From Talinum fruticosum (taxonomy: Eukaryota; Streptophyta; Magnoliopsida; Caryophyllales; Talinaceae), in NCBI GenBank assembly GCA_021018815.1, contig JAITYX010000079.1, positions 2,046,001 to 2,110,000 on the forward strand: a stretch of DNA of 64,000 nucleotides, given 5' to 3'. The stretch's first letter is position 1. Each line of letters begins with the position of its first letter. The translations under genes and the position numbers were made by a program. The notes beneath the pieces are model-generated. The model was not told the DNA's origin and searched no databases. It saw only the letters and a list, made by a program, of their open reading frames with translations. Shown here piece by piece: positions 35,465 through 47,687 of this stretch.

Positions 35465-35916
35465 TTGCTAGGTCTTACCTTGTAAATGATGATCAGAAGT
35501 TCTTGTATTTTTGGTTCTTAAGTAAGATAAGATAAGATGGAATTTCACTTTGAGGGTAAACTGTAAACCATGGAGTTCATATGAGCAAAAATATGACTGA
35601 ATGACTTCCTAAATGTAAAACATGAGTTTAATATGATCCCCCTTCTCGTTCTCTCTTGTTGCAATTCAATATATTACATAAGAGTGAGAGTTGCAGAGAC
35701 CAACTTACCCTTATTATTCTCTGTAGTTGCCATTCAATATATTACATGGCCCAAGAGTCTGATACACCATCCGTCTTAATGCCAGAAAGCCAGACAATTA
35801 CCACTACTAATACTAACCCAGCAGTCTTTCTCTAAAAGCCAGATCAATATGATCCAGAGAGGGACTGCCGGGATATCATACAGGGATTGTAAGATAAAAT
35901 TCATTACCTGGAAGGG
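35465..35916. other. 3' region between the small HSP and the response regulator
   Basis: 452 bases between two convergent genes. An imperfect direct repeat of ttgcaattcaatatattaca / ttgccattcaatatattaca starts at about 35659 and 35725. Otherwise plain. Confidence 0.6.
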
Positions 35917-38900
35917 CTAAACCCAGGTTAATCCCGTGTCAACAAGATATTCGACATAACCAAAGAGAGAATCAGAGTCAAGCCCAAGCTTTGGCACATA
36001 GGGTGGCGCTGCCTCACTGATACAGTCTGTAAATTTGAATTCTGGGAATCCCACATAGTTAGAACTGAGATCACGTGAAGCCCCAACATCATTTTGAAGC
36101 CAGTAAGACATCAGGTCCTCGCCTTGCAATCCCAGAGCCGATCCAATAGTTGATTCCAAGCCTACCACATCACTCTGATCAATTATTCCACCCTGAGATG
36201 AAACAGGGCTCTTCATGTTGAATGCACCGTGGAAATTGGGCTCCAGACCTTGTGAATCTGAGATATGAATTGAACCGACTAAGGGTTCTTCCTTCTCCAT
36301 GCAACAACTGTCATGGCTAAAATTCTGATGCTTCAAGTGGAAAACACAACCATAAGGTTCAGGGTCTGGTGCAGAAATCGACAGCAGAGCCTTCTCTATG
36401 GGAGATAGTTGCCCGACATCATTACAACCCAGCTTTCCATTGGCAGGTTTGACATCAATGATGTCTAAGTTGTCGGTGTCAGTGATAGATGGCCCGGATG
36501 TGATGCCTGGGGAGGCTCCAGGACATCAGCTAGGATGCACTGTTGCACAACAGACCCTGATGGCTGGTCAAACTTGAAGCAAACCTCTGAATCAGGATGT
36601 GCTTCGAATTCAGGTTCGAACTGAATTTCTCGTGCTTCTGCAATCTGACGGTACTGACTGGCTACTGGAGAGTCAAATGGCACATAGCTAATACTGGTTT
36701 CTAGAGATCCAAAATTCTGGTTGAAACCTGACTGCAAATCACTGGTTTTATCAGGATCAGTAATCTCACTATTCAAAGGCTTCTTCTGCTCTGTTAATGG
36801 CAAAACAATGCTACTTTTCAGATCAGAGTCAATAGGCTCAGCATCTGTAGGTTTAACTGGCAACTCATTTCCTGGATGTATATAGTTGCTGCTAACATCA
36901 TTTTGCTGCCCACAATTAGAGTCCTGGAAGCTGAAACTTCCACTAGATTCCTTGGGAGAATTATCGGTATTCTTTATTCCTTCAAAGGAACTTTCTGGTT
37001 CCCCTTCCTTTCGTATCCTACTCAGGTAGAGCCGGTACTTCTGCAAGAAGAAGAAAAATCCTCTCAGGATATGATCTGCTTAACTAGTAGGTTCGCCATA
37101 TCAGTACAAGCAAATAATCTCATTGATTTAGCAGTTTAATACTCCATAAGTTCCATATGTACCATCATGTATTAGTTTAACTCTGCCTACAGGGAAGACA
37201 GTGAGGTATTTGCTAACACAGTCATTTAGTGATACGTCTTCAAGAAGTTAGCCTGCCTAAGTTAAAAGATGCAAGAATATCAGCAAGCACCACGGAAAAT
37301 ACATGCAAACTAACAATTGTCAGGAGTAGCTTGTAAGGTATTGACCTGAAGATGGCTCGCAACATTCTCTCTTGTTAACCATGACACGTTCATCAGGTCA
37401 AGTATCTTCTTTGGTCCAACTTCTGCAAGAGAGACAATTCGTCGTTACACTATCATTACAGAGACACTTGTACAAAAATCTAACATAAACAGCAAAAAGA
37501 AGCCGCCAAGCTGGGATTTGGGTAGGTCTAAATGTACACAGCCTTGCCCCGACAAACATAGAGACTGTCTCCAAGAAAATAGGATGTATGCACATCTTCT
37601 TAGGTGACACGTATGCAAACCTATATTTCAATGCTGCACTTCAGTTTTTCCATGATGGGTTGATTGTCAATAAGCAAGAAATCATCAAGAACCTTTTATG
37701 AACAGTCAATATGATCCATACCAAACCCAATGAGGCTAGAGAATTTCGATTGGATAAACATTTTGTACTCACTGTCACTATCGATTCCAATCTGATTTAC
37801 AGCTTTGACAAATTTCTGGTGCAGCTCTATAGTCCAAACAACTCTAGCTTTTTTAGCACAAGATGGATCACTTGATCCTCTCTCGTCATGTCTGTTCTCC
37901 ACATCTTTTCTTTTTTTAAAAAGTTTGGCCACCACCATAGTGACCATCGTAATGATCTGCTCCAAGTCTATCCTCAAATCCCTCGATGTCTCTCACCTCA
38001 TGCATTCTCTTTCTTACAACATGCTGCCATATATTCTTAAGCTCCTTCATTCGTATTGGCTTGAGAAGATAATCACATGCTCCATGTTGAACGCCTTTCA
38101 TTACTCTACTGGTCTCCCCATCCACAGACATCACTACATGAGTTTATGAAACTTGTCAGTAATTTTTTAAAAATAATCCAATGGCAACAATTAAGATTGT
38201 TGAAATAGCATGAAAATCAACAGAAATATGTCAACAAGGGTAACTGACTGATGACAGGAAGATCCATCTCAAGTCCAACATGCTCAAGAAGTTTAAAGCC
38301 ATCCATGTCCGGCATGTTAACATCGCTTATGACAATGTCAAAACCGTCCTTTCTCTCTCGAAGCAACTTCAAAGCCTCTCGGGCGAGTGTACATGTGGTC
38401 ACTGAACAACCATCAAAAAGATGAAATATCAGAAAGGAATTTAGTTGTGTGAAAACGTTAAGCTGCAATTGCTATACACTCTTTTCATTTGATAAGCAAA
38501 TTTCTCAAAAGAATAGGCCAGTTATTGTCCTTGCAAAGATATTACCAAAAGAGTTCTGTCTTCATCAGATATAAGTATATAACAAACACAAGCTGGATAT
38601 ACACACTTTTCCAAAGTTGACATAGATGAAAAATTAAAGCCAAAAATGGAAAGAAGGCAACGAATTTCACACGAAAAATTTGATATTGTACATCTATTCA
38701 GTGAACCGAAGCATATATATTAGCTAGGTCATTAATTTGCATTGGCTACAATTCCCAAGCTATGCAAAGAAGGTACATTTATGCAGTCCCCTGCTGTATG
38801 GAAGAAAGGATCAATCACCATATCTATCATAACTCTTCAGGAGCCCTGTAAATCTATTGCCTTGCTCGTTTGACCAAGTTTCATTTCCCATGGCCGCTCA

Positions 38901-40163
38901 GCATTATTTTCAACTAGTTGTCTATAACTGTTCAATTTTTAGTCTTAAATTCTTCTGCAAGTAATTACTTTCTTTTTCTTCACAAGAAAGCTCAAACTTC
39001 ATGAAACACTACCAAGCAGCTCCAGCTCAAATGAATAAATATGGTACTATGGCCACAATTTAACAACTCCTGCAATCCATCTAATTCGTGAAGAAATTCT
39101 TGATAAGAAAAACAAATTGATTCCTTAAAGACAAGAAGAGACCTTCACGTGAAATTGTCTTCTAAAATTGAGAGTGGAATAAACCCAATATGACACATCA
39201 GTCCTTTTGACCCTGATAACTCCCCAGGCCTTCTTCCTTTTACTTTTTTCTTCTTTTTTTTTTTTTTTTTTTGCATGAGAAGCTCCACTGGTCTTTAAAT
39301 AGTAGAAGATACTCAATTCAATCGGTTAAAGCCACAGAGAATCGATTCTAGAATTTGAACAAAGACAAATTCACTCAATTAAAGCAATTTCAGCTTGAAG
39401 CATCATCAGAAGCAGCAAGAACTACACAATAAGACTACAGTTTGACATGTTTCAATTGGAATTATGCCAATACAGCTCTGAATTACTGGCTAGCCCACTC
39501 CCCAAATTCAAAGCCTATATTCTATATTCCCACTAAACTCACGTGAATCATCAAATCAACATAACTCCAAGCTTTGTTTTGGTATCCTTTTGGAACTTAT
39601 TGTCCACAAATACTGTTAAAGTACCATAATAAACCTAATATTAGGCCTCTAACTACCACTTTAATCTTTTGATTGAGTTGGTTCCTTCACATAAACAGTT
39701 CAATGGAAGTATAACAACTAGACAATCCATAGCATAAAAGATCACAGAGGATTTGATGCATCATTCTCACATGGTACTCAGAACCTCTATAAATAGTAAT
39801 TCATATTTGGGTTATAACCTTAGAATTAATGATCAAACATCAGAACATCAATTGCAAACAGGATAATTAGATCCCAGAAAACCTTTGTCATTTCAAAGTA
39901 CTGTTCAGCCAAAAAAATCAAGAAAAGGGGACAGTTTTGACATGGGCAATTAAGAATACAGTTCATTCAAGCACTTCTACAAACAGGTGGAGTTCAAAAG
40001 GGGAAAGTTGGAGATGGGCAGAACTTTAACCTTCATAGGAGCACTTCTTCAGCATCTTTTCAAGTATTGTCAACCATGCGAGATCATCATCAACCACCAG
40101 CACCCTGAGCCCGGCGGGAAACATCTCACGCCTCGGCGACGAGAACCCACTTTGCATCACCAT
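35917..40163 (-). CDS. Type-B response regulator, ARR11-like, two frameshifts
   Basis: Nuclear cytokinin-signalling transcription factor activated by phosphotransfer from AHP proteins. Exons: 40163-40031, 38401-38249, 38133-37773, 37422-37346 and 37040-35917. The receiver domain is complete: VLVVDDD, phospho-acceptor Asp in [15 protein letters not shown], Ser in MMSVDGE, Lys in [17 protein letters not shown] Myb-like domain follows ([52 protein letters not shown]), then a long acidic, Gln/Ser-rich activation region. Two frame breaks: one extra base at the T/A run before KKRKD (37911-37922), and one missing base near 36511-36518 before [10 protein letters not shown]. Correcting both gives 615 aa. 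Exon 3 could instead end 6 bases earlier (GIDK for GIDSDK). Intron 1 is 1.6 kb. It resembles Arabidopsis ARR11 (At1g67710), which lies next to HHL1 there. Confidence 0.93.
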
Positions 40164-43100
40164 CTAGAGAGAGAAAAAGAGAGTGCGAGGAGACACAGAA
40201 CCAACTGTTACAGTCTCACGTGAGCTTGAGAAGCAAACTCAAATAGTCGGAGAAAGAGAGTGGAGAATATGTGCGGAATTATTGGGGGTTTTTTGTTGTC
40301 GCTTTCCAAGCAAAGCTTTTAGAGGGAGAGTGGATGCTTGAAGCTTCTTAAGAAACATAAAATGCACATTGACAAATATGGATGGGAGATTGTTATGTAC
40401 TTAAGAATTGTCATGTAAAGTTAATTCAGGGTCAATTAAAATGTGACACAAGTCGTTAGTCTCACTGTTTTATAATATATTCAATCAGTATATTATATTT
40501 TAAATAAATTTAAATGTTTCTACATGCCGACGAGGACATTCATCGTCTCATATAAATTTACTTCTTTTGTGATATTACTTTTACAATAAAAATCGCATGA
40601 GTCCTCTGTGACCAAGTGATGAGTTGCATGTCAATTGTTATATTTATGCAAAAATCTCCGAGTGAACATTTATAACATTTCTCAATAAATAATAAACGTA
40701 AACGATTATTCAAAATTACAACGAAAAGAGTTCATCAATAAAAATACACCGATCTTTTCAATTTGGTTAGTTGATCCATATGGTTTTTATTCAAACAAAT
40801 AATAAGGTAACATATTTTTCCAAAATTTGTGGCATTTTTAATCCCAAAATTTAAGATCTTTTAGGCAACTAGTGAATGGGGTGAAAAATACTAATAAACC
40901 CATATTTTGTTTGACTCCAAACCAAAAGGAAAATGCTCCCTTTTAGTGGGATTTGAGAAATGATTGGACCCACTAATAAGCCCCCTGCCTCAAAAGCAAG
41001 GCTACCCCTTCCAATCACAGAATAATTAGGACAAAGTTAGAGTAATGCTTGTCAGGTAGGATTAGTGACCTTACAATTGAATGCTGTCACTCTACCATAG
41101 GGGAGAAAGAGTTTGTGGATTTCATGCAAGCCTTTTCAATTCTAAATTAATATGAAAATGTGTTAAGTGGAGATTAAAGCTTGATTCTAACTCCAATCTC
41201 TAGCCAATTAACCAAATATTTGTAATATTATATGTGTATAAGTTAACTCGGTTGTTGTCAATAATCGAAGTTCATCGATATAAGCTGTTTTTTTAATTTT
41301 AATTAAATATATATTAAACTGCTAAAATTATTGAACATTACATTACGAATTTAGTTTAACATTTTTATATCACTCATGAAAACTACGGGAAAAACTTATA
41401 TCATTTCGAGACCTTTCTAAATTTAATTAAGACTAATGATAAGTCTATGATTTAGGAGTTTTAATTAGCTAGAGACTCTTGATGGGGAAAGATGGACCCA
41501 TGATGACACCAAGGATGAGGTATGAATCATGATGAAATTAGAAACCCTAACAAGTGAAAATTATAATGATTATTCTTTAAGGTATTGATCTATGTTGAGC
41601 ATGGCTATTGGATGCAACTTTAAGAACATGTTCTTGATGTACATGTCACCTACCAAGCCACATAAATTCTATTAAAAAGTACTAATATTACTATTATTTT
41701 TACCATTTAGTGCTTAGTTGAGTGCCACCCAACTAAAATTTTCTTTAGATGTTTAATTTCTTTTAGAAAAGATGTCTTTTTTTTTTCTTTCTTAAAAGGC
41801 TCATCTTTAACTCCTTGGCTAACAAGTGTTTAATATTTTTACTCCACATTACATTCATGTTCAAACACTTTCTTTTCTATGATGTGATTTTTAATTGAAA
41901 GTTTTAAATATTTTTAATAAATTTAAAATCTGCCATATTTCATTTAATTGTAAGGAGTTGTAAGTCACTGTAATGGGTTGTAAAATAATTATAAAGTTTG
42001 TTATAAACAGATGTAAGAACTGCATCGAATTATAAGACTATAAAATAAAGCTAAATCGAACAAAATCTCAAACCAAATTCTTTTTTTCAATTTAAATAAG
42101 AAGTCCTTTAATTTATGATTTCTCTTGACTTAAAGTGCAAAATAGATACATACATTCCTTAATTAATAAGGTTTTAACTTTTAAAATAATGACAATAATT
42201 AAGAGAGGGTATTTTAGGCATAACCTTTTGAGAGGTTTTTGGGGATGCCCACTTAGTTTTCTTTATAGTTAAAAAAAGGGTATTAATGTGGCATGCACAC
42301 TTAATTTTTTATTTTTTTTTAAAAAAGGAGAAGAAAAGAGAGGGATATGATTGGTGGTGTCAAGCAAATTCAAGATGAGTTTCATGCAACTTCCTAGAAG
42401 GTGGATGTTTCTTTTATTTAATTTAATCAAAAGCAAGTTTTTTTAAAATAATTTTTTTAACCCATGTATGTTCCCTCCATGTTTTTATGGTCATAGTATT
42501 TGATGCCTCAAGTGTTCCTCTTTTTTTCCCTTTTTTTTTTTTTACACTGCATTGTCATATGTAACTATACTTAAATTTGACAGAAGATGCTACACATTTT
42601 AATGATTTATTGGGTGTGGAATATGCCAAACTCCTCCATTGGCACCAATAAAGGGTGCATTTGGAAATCAATATGAAAAATACAACTTTGATAGTCCATG
42701 ATATAATTTATTTATCCAACATGTCCTTTTTGTATAACAATGTGCCATAAGTACCTCAACTAAGATAGAAAATTTCAAAAATTATTAGTTATCTTAATTA
42801 AATATTATAAAATAATTTTATATATATTTTTTAAAGTTAACCAATAAAAAAACGACTTGTTAAAGTCTATATAGTTCATTTATGAACCTAACTGCCTATA
42901 AATACCTCTAAAATCGAAAAACTTAGGTAGTAAAAATATAAATTCTCAACATACACTTTGAAAATTAAACACTAGACAATTCACATTGATAATGAATTTA
43001 AGGCGTTTGGTCCATAGATTTTTTAGTCAATTTGAGATTATTCTATTTACTCTCTTGATTCCATCACTACTATTTTTTACCTTAATATACAAATAATAAA

Positions 43101-43495
43101 TTTTTTTTTTAATTTTTCAAATTCAATCTTATTTTTATGATCCCAAAAAATAAAAATGATTTTGGGCCGAGACCATAATAAAGCCATTTCTGCCTCGGCG
43201 GAGGAAGAATTATACAGTCCGTACAAGACCAAAAAAATCGAATATAACCATTGGCCCATTGTTTCAAGCTCAACAACCCACTCACTCTCTCTCAGTCTAT
43301 CTCTTTAATTTGGTGTAACCGTGTAATGGGCGGCAGCATAAAGGATTCAGGCCCAAATTATTATCTTTTTCTTTTTGTTTTAAAATAGTTTGTTTATAAA
43401 CTTTTCTCCCACAATTATTTTTAAAATAGTTTGTTTAAAAACATTTTCCCTCACTATAATTAACTCTCCCTTCCTACTCTCTAAATCCTAATTAT

Positions 43496-44130
43496 GGGTG
43501 TGTTTATTTCAATGTAAAACATTTTTCGAAAAATTATCATTCTATTTTCCGACGTTTAGTAGCATAAGTGGTGGATAAATATTTTTAGGGAAAATAATTT
43601 CCCTCAATTAAGGGAAAATAAATTTCCTTTTATAAGAAATGAAGTTAATTTTCCTCTGCCTCAATCAAGGAAAAATAAAGTCTTATCAACGAGAATTCTA
43701 AGCTTCTCTTACTTTGCCACCTTCAGTTTCTTTTTTCAAATTTTGTCCTTGTCTTTTTCTCTTTTTTGTTGTAAAGTTCATAGATAAAAAAATTTTTTAC
43801 AGTATTTTATTTCTTTTTTTAATTTCTATTATTTTATACATGGAAAAGTTTGATCATAAGGAGATCTACAAACTTATCAAATTTAAGTGCTCAACATATA
43901 TATATATATACATATTTGGGTTTTGAAGTTGAATTAGTTATTTACCTTTTCTTTTCATATTTATGGGGTTTTTATGGTTGGTTTTTGCGTTTAAGTACCT
44001 ATTTTAAAAATTATTTTTCTTCTACCAAACAAAGGAAAATGTGGGTGGAAAATGGTTTTCCTTGGAAATTCATTCTCCCATGAAAAATAATTTTCCGGGA
44101 AAATATTTTCCCGCAACCAAACAACGACCC
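43496..44130. mobile_element. MITE-like element with degenerate terminal inverted repeats
   Basis: The left end GGGTGTGTTTATTTCAATGT is echoed by the reverse complement of the right end (GGGTCGTTGTTTGGTTGCGG). Both continue into aaaa(c/t)attttc and gaaaaattat-type sequence for over 40 bases. The interior is AT-rich and non-coding, and the total is about 635 bases. No clear target-site duplication was found, so the ends may be a few bases off. Size and GGGT ends suggest a non-autonomous hAT- or Mutator-like element; this is inference. Confidence 0.45.
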
Positions 44131-44270
44131 TATGTATCCACTATTCTTCTCACTTTTCTAGATTGTTGGGGATGTTACTGGCTTAGTTCCAACCAGTGGT
44201 AAACCCCTTTTACTCATTTTTTAAAACAAATCAAGATCTAAATGTATTGTTATTTTCTTTCCAATAAATT

Positions 44271-44385
44271 TTTTCTCCTTTTTGTGAGAGTTTGATTTAT
44301 CTCCTTCTTATGAGAGTTAGGGTTTCTCTCATTTTGTAAGAGTTTGGTTTCTCTCCTTCTTGTGAGAGTCTTAGAGTTATTTCTC
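44271..44385. repeat. Degenerate tandem repeat, four units of about 28 bp
   Basis: The motif tctcctt-t-gtgagagttt-g-ttt recurs four times (tttctcctttttgtgagagt, tctccttcttatgagagtta, ctctcattttgtaagagttt, ctctccttcttgtgagagtc). It precedes the dispersed-repeat copy and may be its 5' part. Confidence 0.7.
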
Positions 44386-44439
44386 TTTCCAATACGTGCA
44401 AGTTTTATTATTAGGGTTGTTGATTCGATTGGATGATAT

Positions 44440-44790
44440 ATTTTTGATATTTTTATCAATTAGTTTCATTGGTTTTGATTGAGAATGATTCAACAATGGA
44501 ATTTCATACGCCTCGATCAAAGTGATATTTCCTTCAAATTGGAACTATTATATCACACGGAGATCTGTTTTATAAAGTTATACAATAACTCGCCGATGTT
44601 CGGGAAAAACATATTGAAGTTGAAGAACACGATTTATGATCGATTGATGCTACAAGTATGGAGTTGAATAGAAGTATATTTACCATTAACTTTGTCGAAA
44701 TAGAGATCTATTTTGTTATTTTGGATTTTCATATTTAAAAATTATCTTTATAAATGTCGTATGACCTTTTATTAATGAAATTTCTCTTTC
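44440..44790 (+). repeat. Dispersed repeat, copy 2 (related to 25330-25690)
   Basis: Collinear with copy 1: gattgagaatgattcaacaa, aaagttatacaataactcgc, tgctacaagt and taaatgtcgtatgacctttt occur in the same order and spacing. Too diverged for a recent insertion. Non-coding; possibly the end of an LTR or LARD-type element. Confidence 0.55.
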
Positions 44791-45150
44791 TTTAAAACAA
44801 AAAAACATTTTCCCTCGTGGAGACACTTGATGTAGGTTGTAAATGATCCAAACACTCAACCACAGGGGGAAAAAATGTAATTCAAAAATTAAATCTCATT
44901 TATAAAAAGTCAAATCAAATTTCACTAGACTACTTTGTGTATTAAACCTTCAATTATTCTTTTCAAACATATTCCTATGAAAAATTTGTTGTGAAGATTA
45001 AAAAAACAATGGTAGGTTAATTAAAGAAAATCTATGAATTCTTTAATTTTTATGAAGCAAGTAATAAATTAACGTATGCTTCACTATGAAATTTAGAAAT
45101 TAGCAACTATATATGTATTTCTTTTTTACTTTAATTAACTTTGTAAAAAT

Positions 45151-45276
45151 CACGAATGAGATCTTGACCTAATGGTCAAGACTCGAAATTGTGGTTACAT
45201 TAGATCATAAGTTTGATCGCTCTTCTCCTCTCATTATAATGTACTACCCTTTGTGATTCCTATATAAAAAAAAAAA
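45151..45276 (+). mobile_element. SINE-like segment with A-rich tail
   Basis: A box-A-like tgacctaatggtcaaga at about 45165 is followed about 45 bases later by a box-B-like gtttgatcgc at 45211. The segment ends in a 12-base A-run. This is the layout of a tRNA-derived SINE, but the body is short and no target duplication was found. Confidence 0.3.
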
Positions 45277-46225
45277 CAATTCTAAAAATCCAAATTTACC
45301 AAGTTATTAATCACTCCCACGAAATAATTGAACATATTGAGAACCTTGAAAGTTAAAAGGCAAAGATGACCCAAAGTCCCTAAACAAAGAAAGAAGTAGA
45401 GCAAAATTTATTTATTTATTTAATCTTTAAAGATAATGGATGGGTGACACAATGATATTGATAGAGCTGTTTGAGTCTTAGATACCATTCATTTTGAGGC
45501 ATACTCAAAGAAAAAGGCAAGGAATCCAAGTGGCAGTTGGCAGTCAAAATCAAGCATGATACCTTGTAGATTTTATTTGGTTACTTCCCTCCCATCCCAT
45601 CCTCACATTGTATCATTGCTCATGATTTTGCCTTTTGTTCCATCAAAGGAAAACAAGGCCTGTGCAACCTTTGCTTCCAATACTGGTTTTCAAATTTGGA
45701 CAAAGCTTTCACATAATTCATGTTTTCTTCAAGCTTTGTCATGCAAGTGATTAATCAAATAACTTATGTTGTCCAAATTTAACCGTTTTCTTATGTGGAT
45801 AAATGTTCGGTATCAAACTCGGCCATTTTTTATATATATTTTTTTCAATTTCATTGGTAGCTGGATACAACAGAAGGTCACGAATCCACCAAATTGTTGT
45901 GGTGGGAAAGCCTAAAAGAGTACATAACATAGAATACACAATAGCTCGACATTCCTTCACCTAGATTCTAAAACACAGATGAGATCTGGATGTCAAGCAT
46001 ACCTCCCCTTGCTCCTACATTTAAGTCACAGATGCCCCAAACAAGAAGCCATCTTATTCCACATAGAGTAATCTAAACCAGCTGAAATGGGTGTTAGAAT
46101 ATCCCTACTGGCTACAGAACAGATCAGGACATTTTTCTTCATTGTTTGTACATCTTCTAATGCCAGACACTATATACAATCGATGGTCGGCTCTTTTGAC
46201 AACTGCATCTTTCTTCCTTCCTAGT

Positions 46226-47687
46226 TCATATCATGTAATCATGCAAGTAGAAATGGGCATCGGGTGCCTCGAGTGGCAGGCTTTCTATGTACATGTAGAA
46301 GCGGCTCAAGTTCTCTCTGGCAATGGTGATTGGATCCACCACCTCATGATAGTTGCTTGTAAGAACCCACAGGTCTTTAGAACTAACCCTCTTTAGGCTT
46401 CCCCGGCAAAATGGGCAAGACCGCGATCTAGAGTTCCTGTTATTCACAACCCGAGGGGGAAAAAATTGTCAGTGTCAACTATCTTAACTGGTAAAGTACG
46501 TGACAGTGATACCCGAAACCTGGGTTTAAATGCTGCTTATATCGGGATGAGAATATGGGCATACCAGTCATGAAAACACCGGATGCACATCGAATGCCCA
46601 CAGGTGGGAAGTACCATCTTGGTGCCGGGTTCCATACAAATCCCACACTCATCATCCCTCTCGAAATCCTTTTCGAGTAGCTTCCTCTTGTCATCTACTC
46701 TCTTTCGGCTCAGAATGTCGGAGCTTCTACCTGATCTTTTGTTGCTTTCATCCAAGTCAATTAGGTCACCTTCTAGCTGCCTAAGTGATGGGTATATCAC
46801 AGCTACAACAAAACAGTTTTTAACAAACATTTCAACTTCAATATCAATGTTTTTTATTTTTATCAGACACATTATGAAGAGACAAGAAGAACAAAAATGT
46901 ACCATAGAATTCCCTCAAGCTGGCCTTCTTTTCTTGAGAAGACATTGTTGGCATTCCATCAACATATACCTAATCAAAGAGCAATTAATTCACAATGTCA
47001 TTTTGATGTTACCGGGACGACCAAGGCTTTGTTCATTTCATCTTATCGAAAAATTCTACACTCAAAATTTTTGATTCAGACAAAAAATTCATGACGAAAA
47101 ATCTAATAAGTCATATAAACTCATAAATATTAAAAAATCAATAAATTTATAGGATTAGGGAAATAGATGAGCCCACCTTGTATACTAAAATGTGATGCAA
47201 ACCCAAAAAATTAGGCAGGGCATCTGTACAACTGTAATCCATCCATTCTATTAAATACAGGAGAAAAGGAGCCAATGGGCTCCAAGACAATCTCATCTGA
47301 ACATAATCCCCACAATAGTCTCTTGGCAGAGAGGCTGCTCTGATGAGGAAAATTCAAACACTCGGAAGAATTAGTTGAAAAAAAAATTGAAAACAAAATC
47401 AGAACCCCACATCCCCCCCAAATGAATTTGCAGAAAAATTAAGCATTTTATAATTTAAAACTATACAGATATTTCATTTAACGAGTAAAGCTGGTAAAAT
47501 CTTTCGAAGTTATTTATAAATATTGAGTTTAAATCCCGCTTATACCTATGACTTCGGCTTTTATACCTGACAAGTTTATTTGATGAATTTAGGGAACTTA
47601 CAGGGTATTGGCATGGTGTATATCAGCTTCAAGAGATTTGATTGATTCTCTGTAAGATGATCTGCTGGGATGCTGATCCTGCCACAT
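46226..47687 (-). CDS. RING-type E3 ubiquitin ligase, AIRP2-like
   Basis: Probable E3 ubiquitin ligase of the small plant family that includes AIRP2 (abscisic-acid and drought responses in Arabidopsis). Exons: 47687-47602, 47339-47177, 46969-46903, 46802-46565 and 46436-46226, totalling 765 bases and 254 aa, with every phase exact. The N-terminal helical region starts MWQDQHPSRSSYRESIKSLE, then HHANTLAASLPRDY and QMRLSWSPLAPFLLYLIEWM. The conserved block SSQEKKASLREFYAVIYPSL follows. The C3HC4 RING is complete: CGIC, then LPTCGHSMCIRCFHDW, then SCPFC. The C-terminus LPLEAPDAHFYLHDYMI follows. Most ORF evidence would miss exons 1-3, which were found by reading splice sites. Which member of the family it is cannot be settled. 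Confidence 0.92.

Larger units (their letters stand above)
40164..46225. other. Six-kilobase gene-free region
   Basis: Promoter of the response regulator at the left end (CT/GA-rich leader to about 40260), then very AT-rich DNA to 43.3 kb without coding signal. It contains a MITE-like element, a dispersed repeat copy and a SINE-like segment, listed separately. 45.5-46.2 kb holds the 3' flank of the RING gene. No RNA gene recognised. Confidence 0.6.

Noticed and set aside
46583..47074. 163-codon plus-strand frame over the RING gene
   Set aside because: Antisense to exons 3 and 4 of the RING E3; the minus-strand exon chain is exact and complete.
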